Of a stretch of 64,000 nt of DNA, positions 16,456 to 24,825 are shown one piece after another. The notes under the pieces were generated by a model that saw nothing but the letters and a program-made list of their open reading frames with translations, was not told where the DNA came from and did no database searches. The translations under genes were made by a program, and so were the position numbers. The stretch covers positions 1 to 64,000 of the forward strand of contig CAILYC010000043.1 in NCBI GenBank assembly GCA_903838355.1. Direction: 5' to 3'. This stretch comes from an uncultured Burkholderiales bacterium. Its GTDB lineage: Bacteria > Pseudomonadota > Gammaproteobacteria > Burkholderiales > Burkholderiaceae_C. Every line of letters starts with the position of its first letter. Position 1 is the first letter of the stretch.

Positions 16456-18363
16456 ATGCTTGATATCACTTTGCCCGATGGCTCCGTTAGACAATACCCC
16501 AGCGCTTTGAGCGTGATGGACGTGGCCACATCGATTGGTGCGGGTCTGGCCAAGGCCGCTTTGGCGGGAAGTGTGGACGGACAACTCGTGGACTTGAGCC
16601 ATGTGATCGATCGCAATGTGATCCTTGCGATTTTGACCCCCAAGGATGCTCAGGGGCTTGAGGTGATCCGTCACTCCACCGCGCACTTGATGGCCCACGC
16701 TGTGAAGTCCTTGTTCCCCGAAGCGCAGGTGACAATTGGTCCCGTGATTGAGAATGGTTTTTATTACGACTTTGCCTACCACCGCGCATTCACCCCCGAG
16801 GACTTGGTGGAAATAGAAAAGCGCATGGCCCAATTGAGCGATAAAAATGAGCCGGTGGTGCGCCAAGTTCTCCCAAGGGATGAGGCGGTGGCGTACTTCA
16901 AAGGCCTGGGCGAAAGCTATAAGGCGCAAATCATTGAAAGCATTCCTCAGCACGAAGACGTCTCCTTGTACAGCGAGGGTTCTTTCACCGATCTTTGTCG
17001 CGGCCCTCACGTGCCGAGCACAGGCAAATTAAAGCACTTCAAGCTGATGAAGGTCGCGGGCGCTTATTGGAGAGGGGATCACAACAACGAGATGCTCCAG
17101 CGCATCTACGGCACCGCTTGGGAGTCCAAAGAAGCCTTGGAGCAGTACTTGACGATGCTCGAGGAGTCGGAAAAACGCGATCACCGTCGATTGGGTCGTG
17201 AGCTCGATTTGTTCCACATCGATGACCATGCCCCAGGCCTCGTGTTTTGGCACCCCTTGGGCTGGCGTGTCTGGCAAGGGGTGGAGCAGTATATGCGTCG
17301 CGTCTACCAAGACAATGGCTATTTGGAGGTGAAGGGCCCTCAGGTGTTGGACAAATCCTTGTGGGAAAAGACCGGCCACTGGGACAAATACCGTGACAAC
17401 ATGTTCACGACAGACAGCGAGAAGCGCGACTATGCGCTCAAGCCTATGAATTGTCCGGGACATTTGCTCATCTTCAAGCAAGGGCTCAAAAGCTACCGCG
17501 ATTTGCCGCTGCGTTATGGCGAGTTTGGTCAGTGTCACAGGAACGAGCCCTCGGGAGGCCTGCACGGCATCATGCGCGTGCGCGGCTTCACCCAAGACGA
17601 TGGCCACATCTTTTGCACAGAAGACCAGATCCTCCAAGAATGCACCGATTTCACCGCCTTGCTGCAAAAGGTCTACAAAGACTTTGGCTTTGAGGACATC
17701 ATCTACAAAGTGGCGACCCGCCCAGCCCAACGCATCGGCAGCGACGAGGTCTGGGACAAGGCCGAGGCGGCCTTGATCCACAGCCTGAACGCCTCGGGCT
17801 GCGAGTACATCTTGTCACCTGGTGACGGCGCCTTTTATGGCCCCAAGATCGAATACACCCTGAAAGACGCTTTGGGGCGTCAGTGGCAGTGCGGTACGAT
17901 TCAGGTGGACTTCTCCATGCCCGAGCGACTGGAGGCCGAATACGTGGCCCTTGATGGCACTCGCCAGCGCCCCGTCATGCTGCACCGCGCGATTGTGGGT
18001 AGCCTTGAGCGTTTCATCGGTATTTTGATTGAGCAGCACTCGGGCGCCTTCCCCACTTGGCTTGCCCCCAACCAGGTGGCAGTCCTCACCATCTCGCAAA
18101 ATCAGGCCCAATATGCCAGTGATGTCGCCAAAATGCTGAAAAATCAAGGTCTTAGGGCTGTGGTAGATGCCTCAAGTGACAAAATAACGTATAAAATACG
18201 CAGTTATTCAATGCAAAAGTTGCCCTATCTCTTGGTCATTGGTGACAAAGAGAGTGCTTCGGGCCTGGTTGCCGTGCGTGCTAGAGGTAATATCGATCTT
18301 GGCACTATGACTGTTCAAGATTTTTTAACCAAAATCCAAACGGATATCACTCAAAAAGCGTAA
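16456..18363 (+). CDS. thrS: Threonyl-tRNA synthetase
   Basis: The 635-residue class II synthetase charges tRNA-Thr. The order is standard: a TGS domain (residues 1-62, beginning [10 protein letters not shown]), the editing domain with the HxxxH motif in [10 protein letters not shown], the catalytic core with zinc Cys in [30 protein letters not shown], and the anticodon-binding domain from about residue 540. It heads the conserved order thrS-infC-rpmI-rplT-pheS-pheT-ihfA, so at least part of the downstream translation genes may be co-transcribed from its promoter. Confidence 0.98.
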   Translation: MLDITLPDGSVRQYPSALSVMDVATSIGAGLAKAALAGSVDGQLVDLSHVIDRNVILAILTPKDAQGLEVIRHSTAHLMAHAVKSLFPEAQVTIGPVIENGFYYDFAYHRAFTPEDLVEIEKRMAQLSDKNEPVVRQVLPRDEAVAYFKGLGESYKAQIIESIPQHEDVSLYSEGSFTDLCRGPHVPSTGKLKHFKLMKVAGAYWRGDHNNEMLQRIYGTAWESKEALEQYLTMLEESEKRDHRRLGRELDLFHIDDHAPGLVFWHPLGWRVWQGVEQYMRRVYQDNGYLEVKGPQVLDKSLWEKTGHWDKYRDNMFTTDSEKRDYALKPMNCPGHLLIFKQGLKSYRDLPLRYGEFGQCHRNEPSGGLHGIMRVRGFTQDDGHIFCTEDQILQECTDFTALLQKVYKDFGFEDIIYKVATRPAQRIGSDEVWDKAEAALIHSLNASGCEYILSPGDGAFYGPKIEYTLKDALGRQWQCGTIQVDFSMPERLEAEYVALDGTRQRPVMLHRAIVGSLERFIGILIEQHSGAFPTWLAPNQVAVLTISQNQAQYASDVAKMLKNQGLRAVVDASSDKITYKIRSYSMQKLPYLLVIGDKESASGLVAVRARGNIDLGTMTVQDFLTKIQTDITQKA

Positions 18364-18455
18364 TTTATTGCGCTTTTGGGCATGTTAACCTCCTAAACAC
18401 TGAGCTTTTGCGCCCATTGGGTCGATTTTGACCTTGTATTTAAAGGACACACACC

Positions 18456-19055
18456 ATCGCTACAGAATTTCGCGACCGTCGCTTGCGCGAGGAACGTAAA
18501 CACCGCCTAAACCGAGAAATCATGGCCCCGGAAGTCCGATTGTCTGGCCCAGAAAACGAGCCCATTGGGATCGTGAGCATTGCTGAGGCTTTGCGCATGG
18601 CAGGGGACTTGGATGTGGATTTGGTCGAAATTGCGGCCACTGCCATTCCCCCGGTGTGTCGATTGATGGATTACGGCAAGTTCAAGTACCAAGAGCAAAA
18701 GAAGGCGCAAGAAGCGAAATCCAAGCAAAAAGTCATTGAGGTCAAGGAGATCAAGTTTCGCCCTGGCACCGATGATGGCGACTACAACATCAAGCTGCGC
18801 AACATCAGGCGCTTTTTGGAAGAAGGCGATAAGTGTAAAATCACTCTTCGCTTTCGAGGTCGTGAGATCACCCATCAAGACTTGGGTATGGCCTTGTTGC
18901 AAAGGATTCGAGATGAATTGGCAGACAGCATCGTCGTCGAGCAGTTCCCAAAATTAGAGGGACGCCAGATGGTCATGATGATCGCGCCAGGCAAGAAAAA
19001 ACCGGGTGGCGTGACCAAACCCGCGAACGAAGCACCGCAAGGCGCTTTGGTCTGA
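18456..19055 (+). CDS. infC: Translation initiation factor IF-3, ATC start
   Basis: IF-3 keeps the 30S subunit free and proof-reads the start codon. I choose the rare start ATC at 18456, which gives 199 residues beginning (M)[18 protein letters not shown]. An AAAGGA ribosome site lies 8 bases upstream, and no ATG/GTG fits the family N-terminus. Such a non-canonical start is the known basis of infC autoregulation, because IF-3 rejects initiation on its own messenger. Both IF-3 domains are present, joined by the lysine-rich linker ([17 protein letters not shown]). The tail is extended past the C-domain. Confidence 0.95.
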   Translation: MATEFRDRRLREERKHRLNREIMAPEVRLSGPENEPIGIVSIAEALRMAGDLDVDLVEIAATAIPPVCRLMDYGKFKYQEQKKAQEAKSKQKVIEVKEIKFRPGTDDGDYNIKLRNIRRFLEEGDKCKITLRFRGREITHQDLGMALLQRIRDELADSIVVEQFPKLEGRQMVMMIAPGKKKPGGVTKPANEAPQGALV

Positions 19056-19149
19056 TTCAAAGGTCGCGCAAACAACAAGTGTCTCGGGGCCAACAAGGTT
19101 GCGTGAGTTTCGCAAACGCCTCACGAGCACATTCAAAGAGGAGCATCAC

Positions 19150-19353
19150 ATGCCCAAAATGAAAACAAAAAGCAGCGCCAAAAAGCGCTTTCGAGTTCGC
19201 CCAGGGGGTACCGTTAAACGGGGTCAGGCTTTTAAGCGTCATATTTTGACGAAAAAAACGACCAAAAATAAGCGTCACTTGCGGGGCAGTGTGTCTGTTC
19301 ATGAGACCAATATGGGTCACATGGCGCAGATGCTTCCCAGCGCAGGCCTTTGA
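19150..19353 (+). CDS. rpmI: 50S ribosomal protein L35
   Basis: This 67-residue basic protein has the L35 signature [20 protein letters not shown]. The start at 19150 is set by an AGGAG site 6 bases upstream; longer open forms are ruled out by family length. It sits between infC and rplT as in most bacteria, where L20 represses this operon. Confidence 0.98.
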   Translation: MPKMKTKSSAKKRFRVRPGGTVKRGQAFKRHILTKKTTKNKRHLRGSVSVHETNMGHMAQMLPSAGL

Positions 19354-19382
19354 TTTAACGTTCGAACCCAGGAGAATTTACT

Positions 19383-19742
19383 ATGCCTCGCGTCAAACGT
19401 GGTGTGACCGCCAGAGCCCGTCACAAAAAAGTTTTAGTCCTTGCAAAAGGCTTTCGCGGTCGTCGCGGCAATGTTTTCAGGATCGCCAAAGAAGCGGTCA
19501 TGAAAGCTGGGCAATACGCCTACCGAGATCGCCGTACCAAAAAGCGTGTGTTTCGCCAATTGTGGATTGCACGTATCAACGCTGCAGCCCGTGAATGTGG
19601 CATCACCTACAGCCAATTTGCCAACGGTTTGAAGAAAGCCTCGATTGAGATCGATCGCAAAATGTTGGCCGACTTGGCTGTGCACGACAAAGTGGCCTTC
19701 AGTGGCATCGTGGAGCAAGTGAAAGCCACATTGGCCATTTAA
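19383..19742 (+). CDS. rplT: 50S ribosomal protein L20
   Basis: The 119-residue protein begins [18 protein letters not shown] and has the standard L20 length and basic N-terminal extension that threads into 23S rRNA. It is needed for early 50S assembly and in other bacteria autoregulates the infC-rpmI-rplT messenger. A GGAG ribosome site lies a few bases upstream of the ATG. Confidence 0.98.
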   Translation: MPRVKRGVTARARHKKVLVLAKGFRGRRGNVFRIAKEAVMKAGQYAYRDRRTKKRVFRQLWIARINAAARECGITYSQFANGLKKASIEIDRKMLADLAVHDKVAFSGIVEQVKATLAI

Positions 19743-19890
19743 TCCAAGCGGTCGGTTGTGCGCCAAGGCGCTGGGGTGGATCATTTCACCTTGGCCTTTT
19801 GCAACCCAACCTTGTATCCGAGGTCAAGGCGTATGCATGCACAGTGCTGGCTTTGACCTTTTTTGTTTTCCCCGACCTTCTCTCATAGCC
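19743..19890 (+). promoter_or_regulatory. rplT-pheS spacer, possible attenuator
   Basis: The spacer can form an imperfect hairpin in which GCCAA and GGTG pair with CACC and TTGGC (about 19769-19797), followed by CTTTT. Downstream, a frame shared with pheS reads FDLFCF. In enteric bacteria pheST is controlled by a Phe-rich leader peptide and attenuation; only a faint echo is seen here. Confidence 0.25.
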
Positions 19891-20931
19891 ATGAACGCAT
19901 TAACCGATGACGTGGTGCTCAATGCCCAAGCGGCCTTTGAAGCGGCCAAAACACCTGCGGATTTGGAGAACGTCAAGGCGCAGTTTTTGGGCAAAACGGG
20001 CCGAATCACCGAACTCATGAAGGGTTTGTCGCAACTGAGCGTGGACGACAAAAAAGCCCAAGGTGCCAAGATCAACGCCCTTAAAACCGCCATTGAGCAA
20101 GCTCTGCAAGCGCGCCGGGATGCCTTGCAAAGTGAGGCCTTGGAGCGTCAACTCCAAGCGGAGTCGCTGGATGTGACGCTCCCAGGGCGTGTGCGCCACA
20201 CCGGCGGTCTGCACCCGGTGAGCTTGACCTTGGAGCGCATCGAGCAGATCTTCAACTCCATGGGGTTCTCGGTTGCTCAAGGCCCTGAGATTGAGACCGA
20301 TTGGTTCAATTTCACCGCGCTCAACACGCCTCAAAACCATCCTGCACGATCCATGCACGACACCTTTTATGTCGAGGGGGGGCATTTGCTCAGAACCCAC
20401 ACCTCACCCATGCAAATTCGCCATGCCGTGCAGCACGTGAAGGCGCACCGCGCCGCGCTCGATCGCGGTGAGTTGATGCCTGAAATTCGCGTGATTGCAC
20501 CGGGTCGCACCTATCGCGTCGACAGTGACGCCACCCACTCGCCCATGTTCCATCAGTGCGAGGGTCTGTGGGTGGGTGAGCGCGTGAGCTTTAAAGACTT
20601 GAAGGTGGTGTTCACCTCATTTTGTAAAATTTTCTTCGAGTCCGAAGACCTCACCTTGCGGTTTCGGCCGAGTTTTTTCCCGTTCACCGAACCCAGTGCC
20701 GAAATTGACATCCAGTTCGCCACCGGTCCCTTGGCCGGTCGCTGGCTCGAAGTTGCCGGCTCAGGCCAGGTGCACCCCAATGTGATTCGCAACATGGGCT
20801 TGGAGCCCGAGCGCTACATGGGCTTTGCCTTTGGTATGGGGCCCGATCGCTTGACCATGCTCAGGTACGGCGTCAACGATTTGCGTTTGTTCTTTGATGG
20901 CGACTTGCGCTTTTTAAGCCAATTCCAATAA
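19891..20931 (+). CDS. pheS: Phenylalanyl-tRNA synthetase alpha subunit
   Basis: The start at 19891 ([13 protein letters not shown]) gives 346 residues, the usual size; the open frame upstream is leader. The N-terminal coiled coil binds tRNA. The class II core has [20 protein letters not shown] (motif 1 side), [19 protein letters not shown] (motif 2), and [17 protein letters not shown] (motif 3). It forms an alpha2-beta2 enzyme with PheT, encoded 25 bases downstream. Confidence 0.98.
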   Translation: MNALTDDVVLNAQAAFEAAKTPADLENVKAQFLGKTGRITELMKGLSQLSVDDKKAQGAKINALKTAIEQALQARRDALQSEALERQLQAESLDVTLPGRVRHTGGLHPVSLTLERIEQIFNSMGFSVAQGPEIETDWFNFTALNTPQNHPARSMHDTFYVEGGHLLRTHTSPMQIRHAVQHVKAHRAALDRGELMPEIRVIAPGRTYRVDSDATHSPMFHQCEGLWVGERVSFKDLKVVFTSFCKIFFESEDLTLRFRPSFFPFTEPSAEIDIQFATGPLAGRWLEVAGSGQVHPNVIRNMGLEPERYMGFAFGMGPDRLTMLRYGVNDLRLFFDGDLRFLSQFQ

Positions 20932-20956
20932 TCCCCTTTCTAGGAAGTTCCAAGCG

Positions 20957-23395
20957 ATGCAGTTGCCAGAATCTTGGTTGCGAGAGTTTTGTAATCCTTC
21001 TTTGAGCGCCCAAGCCTTGGCCGATGACTTGACCATGGCCGGTCTTGAGGTGGAGGAGTTGCGCACAGTGGCCCCCGCTTTCACGGGCGTCGTGGTGGGC
21101 CTTATCGTGGGCATTGAGCCCCACCCCAAGGCCGACCGCTTGCGGGTGTGTCAAGTTGACGTCGGAGCAGCGTCTGCTGCCCCCTTGCAAATTGTCTGCG
21201 GTGCCCCCAACGCGGCCTTGGGCCTGAAGGTGCCTTGCGCAATGCTGGGTGCTGTGCTGCCAGGCCAGGATGGCCAAGCGGGGATGGAAATCAAGGCCGT
21301 CAAATTGATGGGTTTGGAGAGCTTTGGCATGCTGTGCTCGGCCAAGGAGCTTCAAATCAGCGACGAGCATGCGGGCTTGATGGTGCTCGACGGCGAGGCC
21401 CCATTGGGTGTGTCCATCCGCGAATATTTGAAGCTCGATGACCATTTGCTCACCTTGAAACTCACCCCCAATTTGGCGCATTGCTTGAGTGTGCGAGGTG
21501 TTGCCAGAGAACTCTCCGCGATCACCCGTACGCCGCTTGTCGAACATGCGCTGGTGCCCGTTGAGGTCCGAACTGACGCTCGCTTGGCCGTTCACGTGGA
21601 TGCTGCTGCCCATGACCTTTGTGGGCGCTTTAGTGGTCGGGTGGTAAGGGGGTTGAACCCCAAAGCAACCACGCCGGCCTGGATGGTCGAGCGCTTAATG
21701 GGCTGTGGTCAAAGGCCGGTCTCGGCCTTGGTGGACATCTCCAACTTTGTCATGTTTGAGTACGGACAGCCCACCCACATCTTTGATTTGGACCGCATCT
21801 CTGGACCTCTTGAGGTAAGGTGGGCCAAGCCCGGTGAAACACTGGTCTTGCTCAATGGACAGACGGTGAAACTTGACGACCAAGTGGGGGTCATTGCCGA
21901 CGCCCAGGGGCCAGAGTCCTTGGCGGGCATCATGGGTGGTAAAGCCAGCGCCGTTGGCGACGACACCCAAAGCATCTACATCGAAGCCGCGTTTTGGTGG
22001 CCCCAAGCCGTGGCGGGCCGCTCAAGGCGATTTAACTTCGCCACCGATGCGGGACATCGCTTTGAGCGCGGTGTCGATCCTGAGCAAACGGTGGCCATGA
22101 TTGAGCGCATTACCCGGCTCGTGGTCGATATTTGTGGCACGCCGCAAACCGTGTGTGGCCCCATCGACGACCAACGCTTTAATTTGCCCAAGCCCCATCC
22201 CTTGAGCCTGAGGGTGGAGCGTGCTTGCCGCGTCATTGGCATGGAGATCGGGCAAGAGACCATGTTCAAGGCCTTGGCTTCACTGGGTCTGAATCCTACG
22301 CAAACACCAGGCGTGATCACACTCACTCCACCGAGCCACCGCTTTGATTTGAGCTTGGAAGAGGACTTGATCGAAGAGGTGATTCGCTGCTTGGGCTACG
22401 AGACTTTGACGCAAACACCGCCCATGGGGCCCATCACGGCGCAGTTGCCGCTCGAGTCCCACCGCGGTGCCTTCACGTTAAGACGTCAACTCGCCACCTT
22501 GGGTTACCAAGAAACGATCAACTACAGTTTTGTGCAAGAGCAGTGGGAGCAGTCGTTTTCTAAAACCGCCGAGCCCATCCGTTTGCTCAACCCCATAGTG
22601 AGTTCCATGAGTGTGATGCGCACAACCCTCTTGGGGGGGTTGTTGCAAGTGCTCAAGTTCAACCTCGATCGCAAAACAGCCGATGTGCGCGTCTTTGAGA
22701 TGGGGCGCGTGTTCATCAAGGACGCCAGCGTCATGGACACCGACCAAACGGTTGAAGGCATTGATCAGCCCATGCGCTTGGGCGGCTTGGCCTATGGCCG
22801 CGTACAACCCTTGCAGTGGGGGGCCAGCGACCAGGCGTTGGACTTCTTTGATGTCAAGGGGGACTTGGAGGCGTTTTTGCATCCTCTGAAGCTTGAGTGG
22901 CGCTCAGGCGTGCGACAAGCCTTGCACCCGGGGCGAAGTGCGGAGATTTATCTTCAGGGCCAGAGCATTGGCTGGCTCGGTGAGTTGCACCCGGCCTTGA
23001 CCCAAGCCTGGGACTTGCCCAAGTCGCCCATCGTGTTTGAGTTGGATTTGGCGGCCGTGTCGACACGCCCGCTTGCGAGTTTCGCCGAGGTGAGCAAATT
23101 CCAAGCAGTTGAGCGGGACCTGGCCTTGGTGCTCTCGCAAGAGGTGACACACACCCGTTTGATGCAAGAGGTCTGGAAGTCACCCACGGCAGGACTGCTC
23201 AAAGACGCGACCTTGTTTGATTTGTACCGACCCAAGGAGGCCAGCGCACAAATGGGCCTGAGCGAGAGATCGTGGGCGGTGCGCCTGAGTTTGTCCAAGA
23301 GCACTGGCACCCTCACGGAGCCAGAAATTGAAGAGTGCGTGGCCAGTGTCGTGGCGCATTTGACGAAAACCTTGAGCGCACGACTGAGGGCTTGA
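20957..23395 (+). CDS. pheT: Phenylalanyl-tRNA synthetase beta subunit
   Basis: The 812-residue protein begins [17 protein letters not shown] and has the expected parts in order. These are the EMAP-II-like tRNA-binding domain ([22 protein letters not shown]), the B3/B4 editing domain, the B5 domain ([19 protein letters not shown]), the catalytic-like core, and the C-terminal ferredoxin-fold anticodon-binding domain ([18 protein letters not shown]). It completes the PheS partner and contributes editing of mischarged Tyr-tRNA-Phe. Confidence 0.98.
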   Translation: MQLPESWLREFCNPSLSAQALADDLTMAGLEVEELRTVAPAFTGVVVGLIVGIEPHPKADRLRVCQVDVGAASAAPLQIVCGAPNAALGLKVPCAMLGAVLPGQDGQAGMEIKAVKLMGLESFGMLCSAKELQISDEHAGLMVLDGEAPLGVSIREYLKLDDHLLTLKLTPNLAHCLSVRGVARELSAITRTPLVEHALVPVEVRTDARLAVHVDAAAHDLCGRFSGRVVRGLNPKATTPAWMVERLMGCGQRPVSALVDISNFVMFEYGQPTHIFDLDRISGPLEVRWAKPGETLVLLNGQTVKLDDQVGVIADAQGPESLAGIMGGKASAVGDDTQSIYIEAAFWWPQAVAGRSRRFNFATDAGHRFERGVDPEQTVAMIERITRLVVDICGTPQTVCGPIDDQRFNLPKPHPLSLRVERACRVIGMEIGQETMFKALASLGLNPTQTPGVITLTPPSHRFDLSLEEDLIEEVIRCLGYETLTQTPPMGPITAQLPLESHRGAFTLRRQLATLGYQETINYSFVQEQWEQSFSKTAEPIRLLNPIVSSMSVMRTTLLGGLLQVLKFNLDRKTADVRVFEMGRVFIKDASVMDTDQTVEGIDQPMRLGGLAYGRVQPLQWGASDQALDFFDVKGDLEAFLHPLKLEWRSGVRQALHPGRSAEIYLQGQSIGWLGELHPALTQAWDLPKSPIVFELDLAAVSTRPLASFAEVSKFQAVERDLALVLSQEVTHTRLMQEVWKSPTAGLLKDATLFDLYRPKEASAQMGLSERSWAVRLSLSKSTGTLTEPEIEECVASVVAHLTKTLSARLRA

Positions 23396-23501
23396 CGGGT
23401 CGAAGTGGATCGCGCATATCTTTGAGCAGATGGGCCGCCATTTTGCAGACAAGATCGATCGGCCAGAGAGATTAACCAACACAGACCAACAGGGAGTCGA
23501 T

Positions 23502-23825
23502 ATGGAACTTGCACTGAATTCGCTGGAGTCCCCAGCCCTGACCAAGGCGCAACTGGCCGAATTGCTGTTTGAGCAAATTGGGCTCAACAAGCGCGAGTCC
23601 AAGGACATGATCGATGCGTTTTTTGATCTGATTGTGGAAAGGCTTTTGGCTGGAGAGGACGTGAAAATTTCTGGGTTTGGCAACTTCCAATTGCGCACCA
23701 AAACACCGCGCCCAGGTCGCAACCCCAGGACGGGTGAGGCCATCACGATTCAAGCGCGGCGAGTGGTCACATTCCATGCCAGTCAAAAACTCAAAGACAT
23801 GATTCAAAATCCGCAGAGCGCTTAA
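23502..23825 (+). CDS. ihfA: Integration host factor alpha subunit
   Basis: I place the start at ATG 23502 ([17 protein letters not shown]), which has AGGGAG upstream and gives 107 residues; a longer form from 23430 is open but unlike the family. The HU/IHF fold is complete: [15 protein letters not shown] helices, [11 protein letters not shown], and the DNA-intercalating arm [20 protein letters not shown]. With IhfB it bends DNA sharply at specific sites. Its place after pheT is conserved in proteobacteria. Confidence 0.97.
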   Translation: MELALNSLESPALTKAQLAELLFEQIGLNKRESKDMIDAFFDLIVERLLAGEDVKISGFGNFQLRTKTPRPGRNPRTGEAITIQARRVVTFHASQKLKDMIQNPQSA

Positions 23826-24017
23826 CCCTTTAGCATTCATGTTTTAATTTGATCTGTATTTTGAGCCTCAAATGGCGCCAATTCATTAACACATTAGCAC
23901 CTTGGCTCATAACCAAAACGGTGGTTAACACCTAAATATTTTTAGAAATTTAACTGGCTTTTTTCTCCGCTTCGTGTAATCTCACTCCTCCGTTTAGAAA
24001 CCACGAAACACGCGATA

Positions 24018-24473
24018 GTGACCGATTCAATGTCGATAGATTTGCCCATCATCCCTGCCAAGCGCTATTTCACCATTGGTGAAGTGAGTGATTTATGTGG
24101 CGTGAAACCCCACGTGCTGCGCTACTGGGAGCAAGAATTCACCCAGCTCAGACCCATGAAGCGTCGCGGCAACCGTCGCTACTATCAGCACCATGAAGTG
24201 CTCATGATTCGTCGCATCCGCGACTTGCTCTACGATCAAGGCTTCACCATCAGTGGCGCGAGAAATAAACTCCAAGAGATTGTGCAAGTTGAAAAGGATA
24301 AAAAACGCTCGGGCTTGATGATGCTAAGCGGCATGGAGGTTTTTGAGCCTGACCAAGATGTGGATGAGACCAAATTGGTGGACGCCTGGACGGCCTCAGG
24401 GATTTTGAGTGACCCGCCCCAACTCAAACTCCTCATGCGTGAACTGCGTGAAATTCGCCAACTGTTGATCTGA
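24018..24473 (+). CDS. MerR-family transcriptional regulator
   Basis: The 151-residue protein carries a winged HTH of the MerR type at residues 15-85 (YFTIGEVSDLCGVKPHVLRYWEQEF, then RGNRRYYQHHEV). A short dimerisation helix and an acidic tail follow, with no effector domain. It may start at GTG 24018 or ATG 24030. An orthologue between ihfA and tRNA-Pro is typical of betaproteobacteria, and its target is not established. No Cys-rich metal loop is present, so metal sensing is unlikely. Confidence 0.92.
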   Translation: MTDSMSIDLPIIPAKRYFTIGEVSDLCGVKPHVLRYWEQEFTQLRPMKRRGNRRYYQHHEVLMIRRIRDLLYDQGFTISGARNKLQEIVQVEKDKKRSGLMMLSGMEVFEPDQDVDETKLVDAWTASGILSDPPQLKLLMRELREIRQLLI

Positions 24474-24516
24474 AGAATTGGCTTGGGAGGCGACAAAATT
24501 GTTGCCCAGATCGGGT

Positions 24517-24522
24517 TATAAT
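24517..24522 (+). promoter_or_regulatory. -10 element of tRNA-Pro promoter
   Basis: A perfect TATAAT ends 8 bases before the tRNA 5' end. A good -35 is not clear; the best candidates near 24495-24500 are weak. Confidence 0.6.
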
Positions 24523-24530
24523 GGATTCAT

Positions 24531-24607
24531 CGGCGTGTAGCGCAGCCTGGTAGCGCACTTGCATGGGGTGCAAGGGGTCGCGAGTTCGAATCCCGCCACG
24601 CCGACCA
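24531..24607 (+). tRNA. tRNA-Pro(GGG)
   Basis: The 77-base gene folds as a full cloverleaf. The acceptor stem CGGCGTG pairs with CACGCCG, the D-arm contains AGCCTGGTAGCGC, the anticodon stem CTTGC/GCAAG closes the loop ATGGGGT with anticodon GGG, and the T-arm contains GTTCGAATC. The discriminator A and CCA tail are encoded. Confidence 0.98.
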
Positions 24608-24615
24608 TCAGATAC

Positions 24616-24649
24616 GGGTAAGCATTTTTATAAATGCTTACCCTTTTTT
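24616..24649 (+). terminator. Rho-independent terminator after tRNA-Pro
   Basis: A perfect 12-bp stem (GGGTAAGCATTT with AAATGCTTACCC) closes a 4-base loop and is followed by TTTTTT. It starts 8 bases after the tRNA CCA end. Confidence 0.95.
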
Positions 24650-24825
24650 GATTTCGATGGGGTTGGTGGCTGTCGAGCAATAAGTTTCAATGTGCATGAG
24701 TGTCTTCCTTGTATTGATCCTGCCCCATGATCGAAATAACAAATAAGTAAGGTCTTGGATGAGGTCCCATTTCAAGAGCAGTAAAATAGCATTCTGCGCA
24801 AAGATCTGACTGGGCTCACATGCCA

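Noticed and set aside
24531-24650. tRNA-Pro as an integration site for an island containing the helicase gene
   Set aside because: I found no second copy of the tRNA 3' end and no integrase gene within the window.
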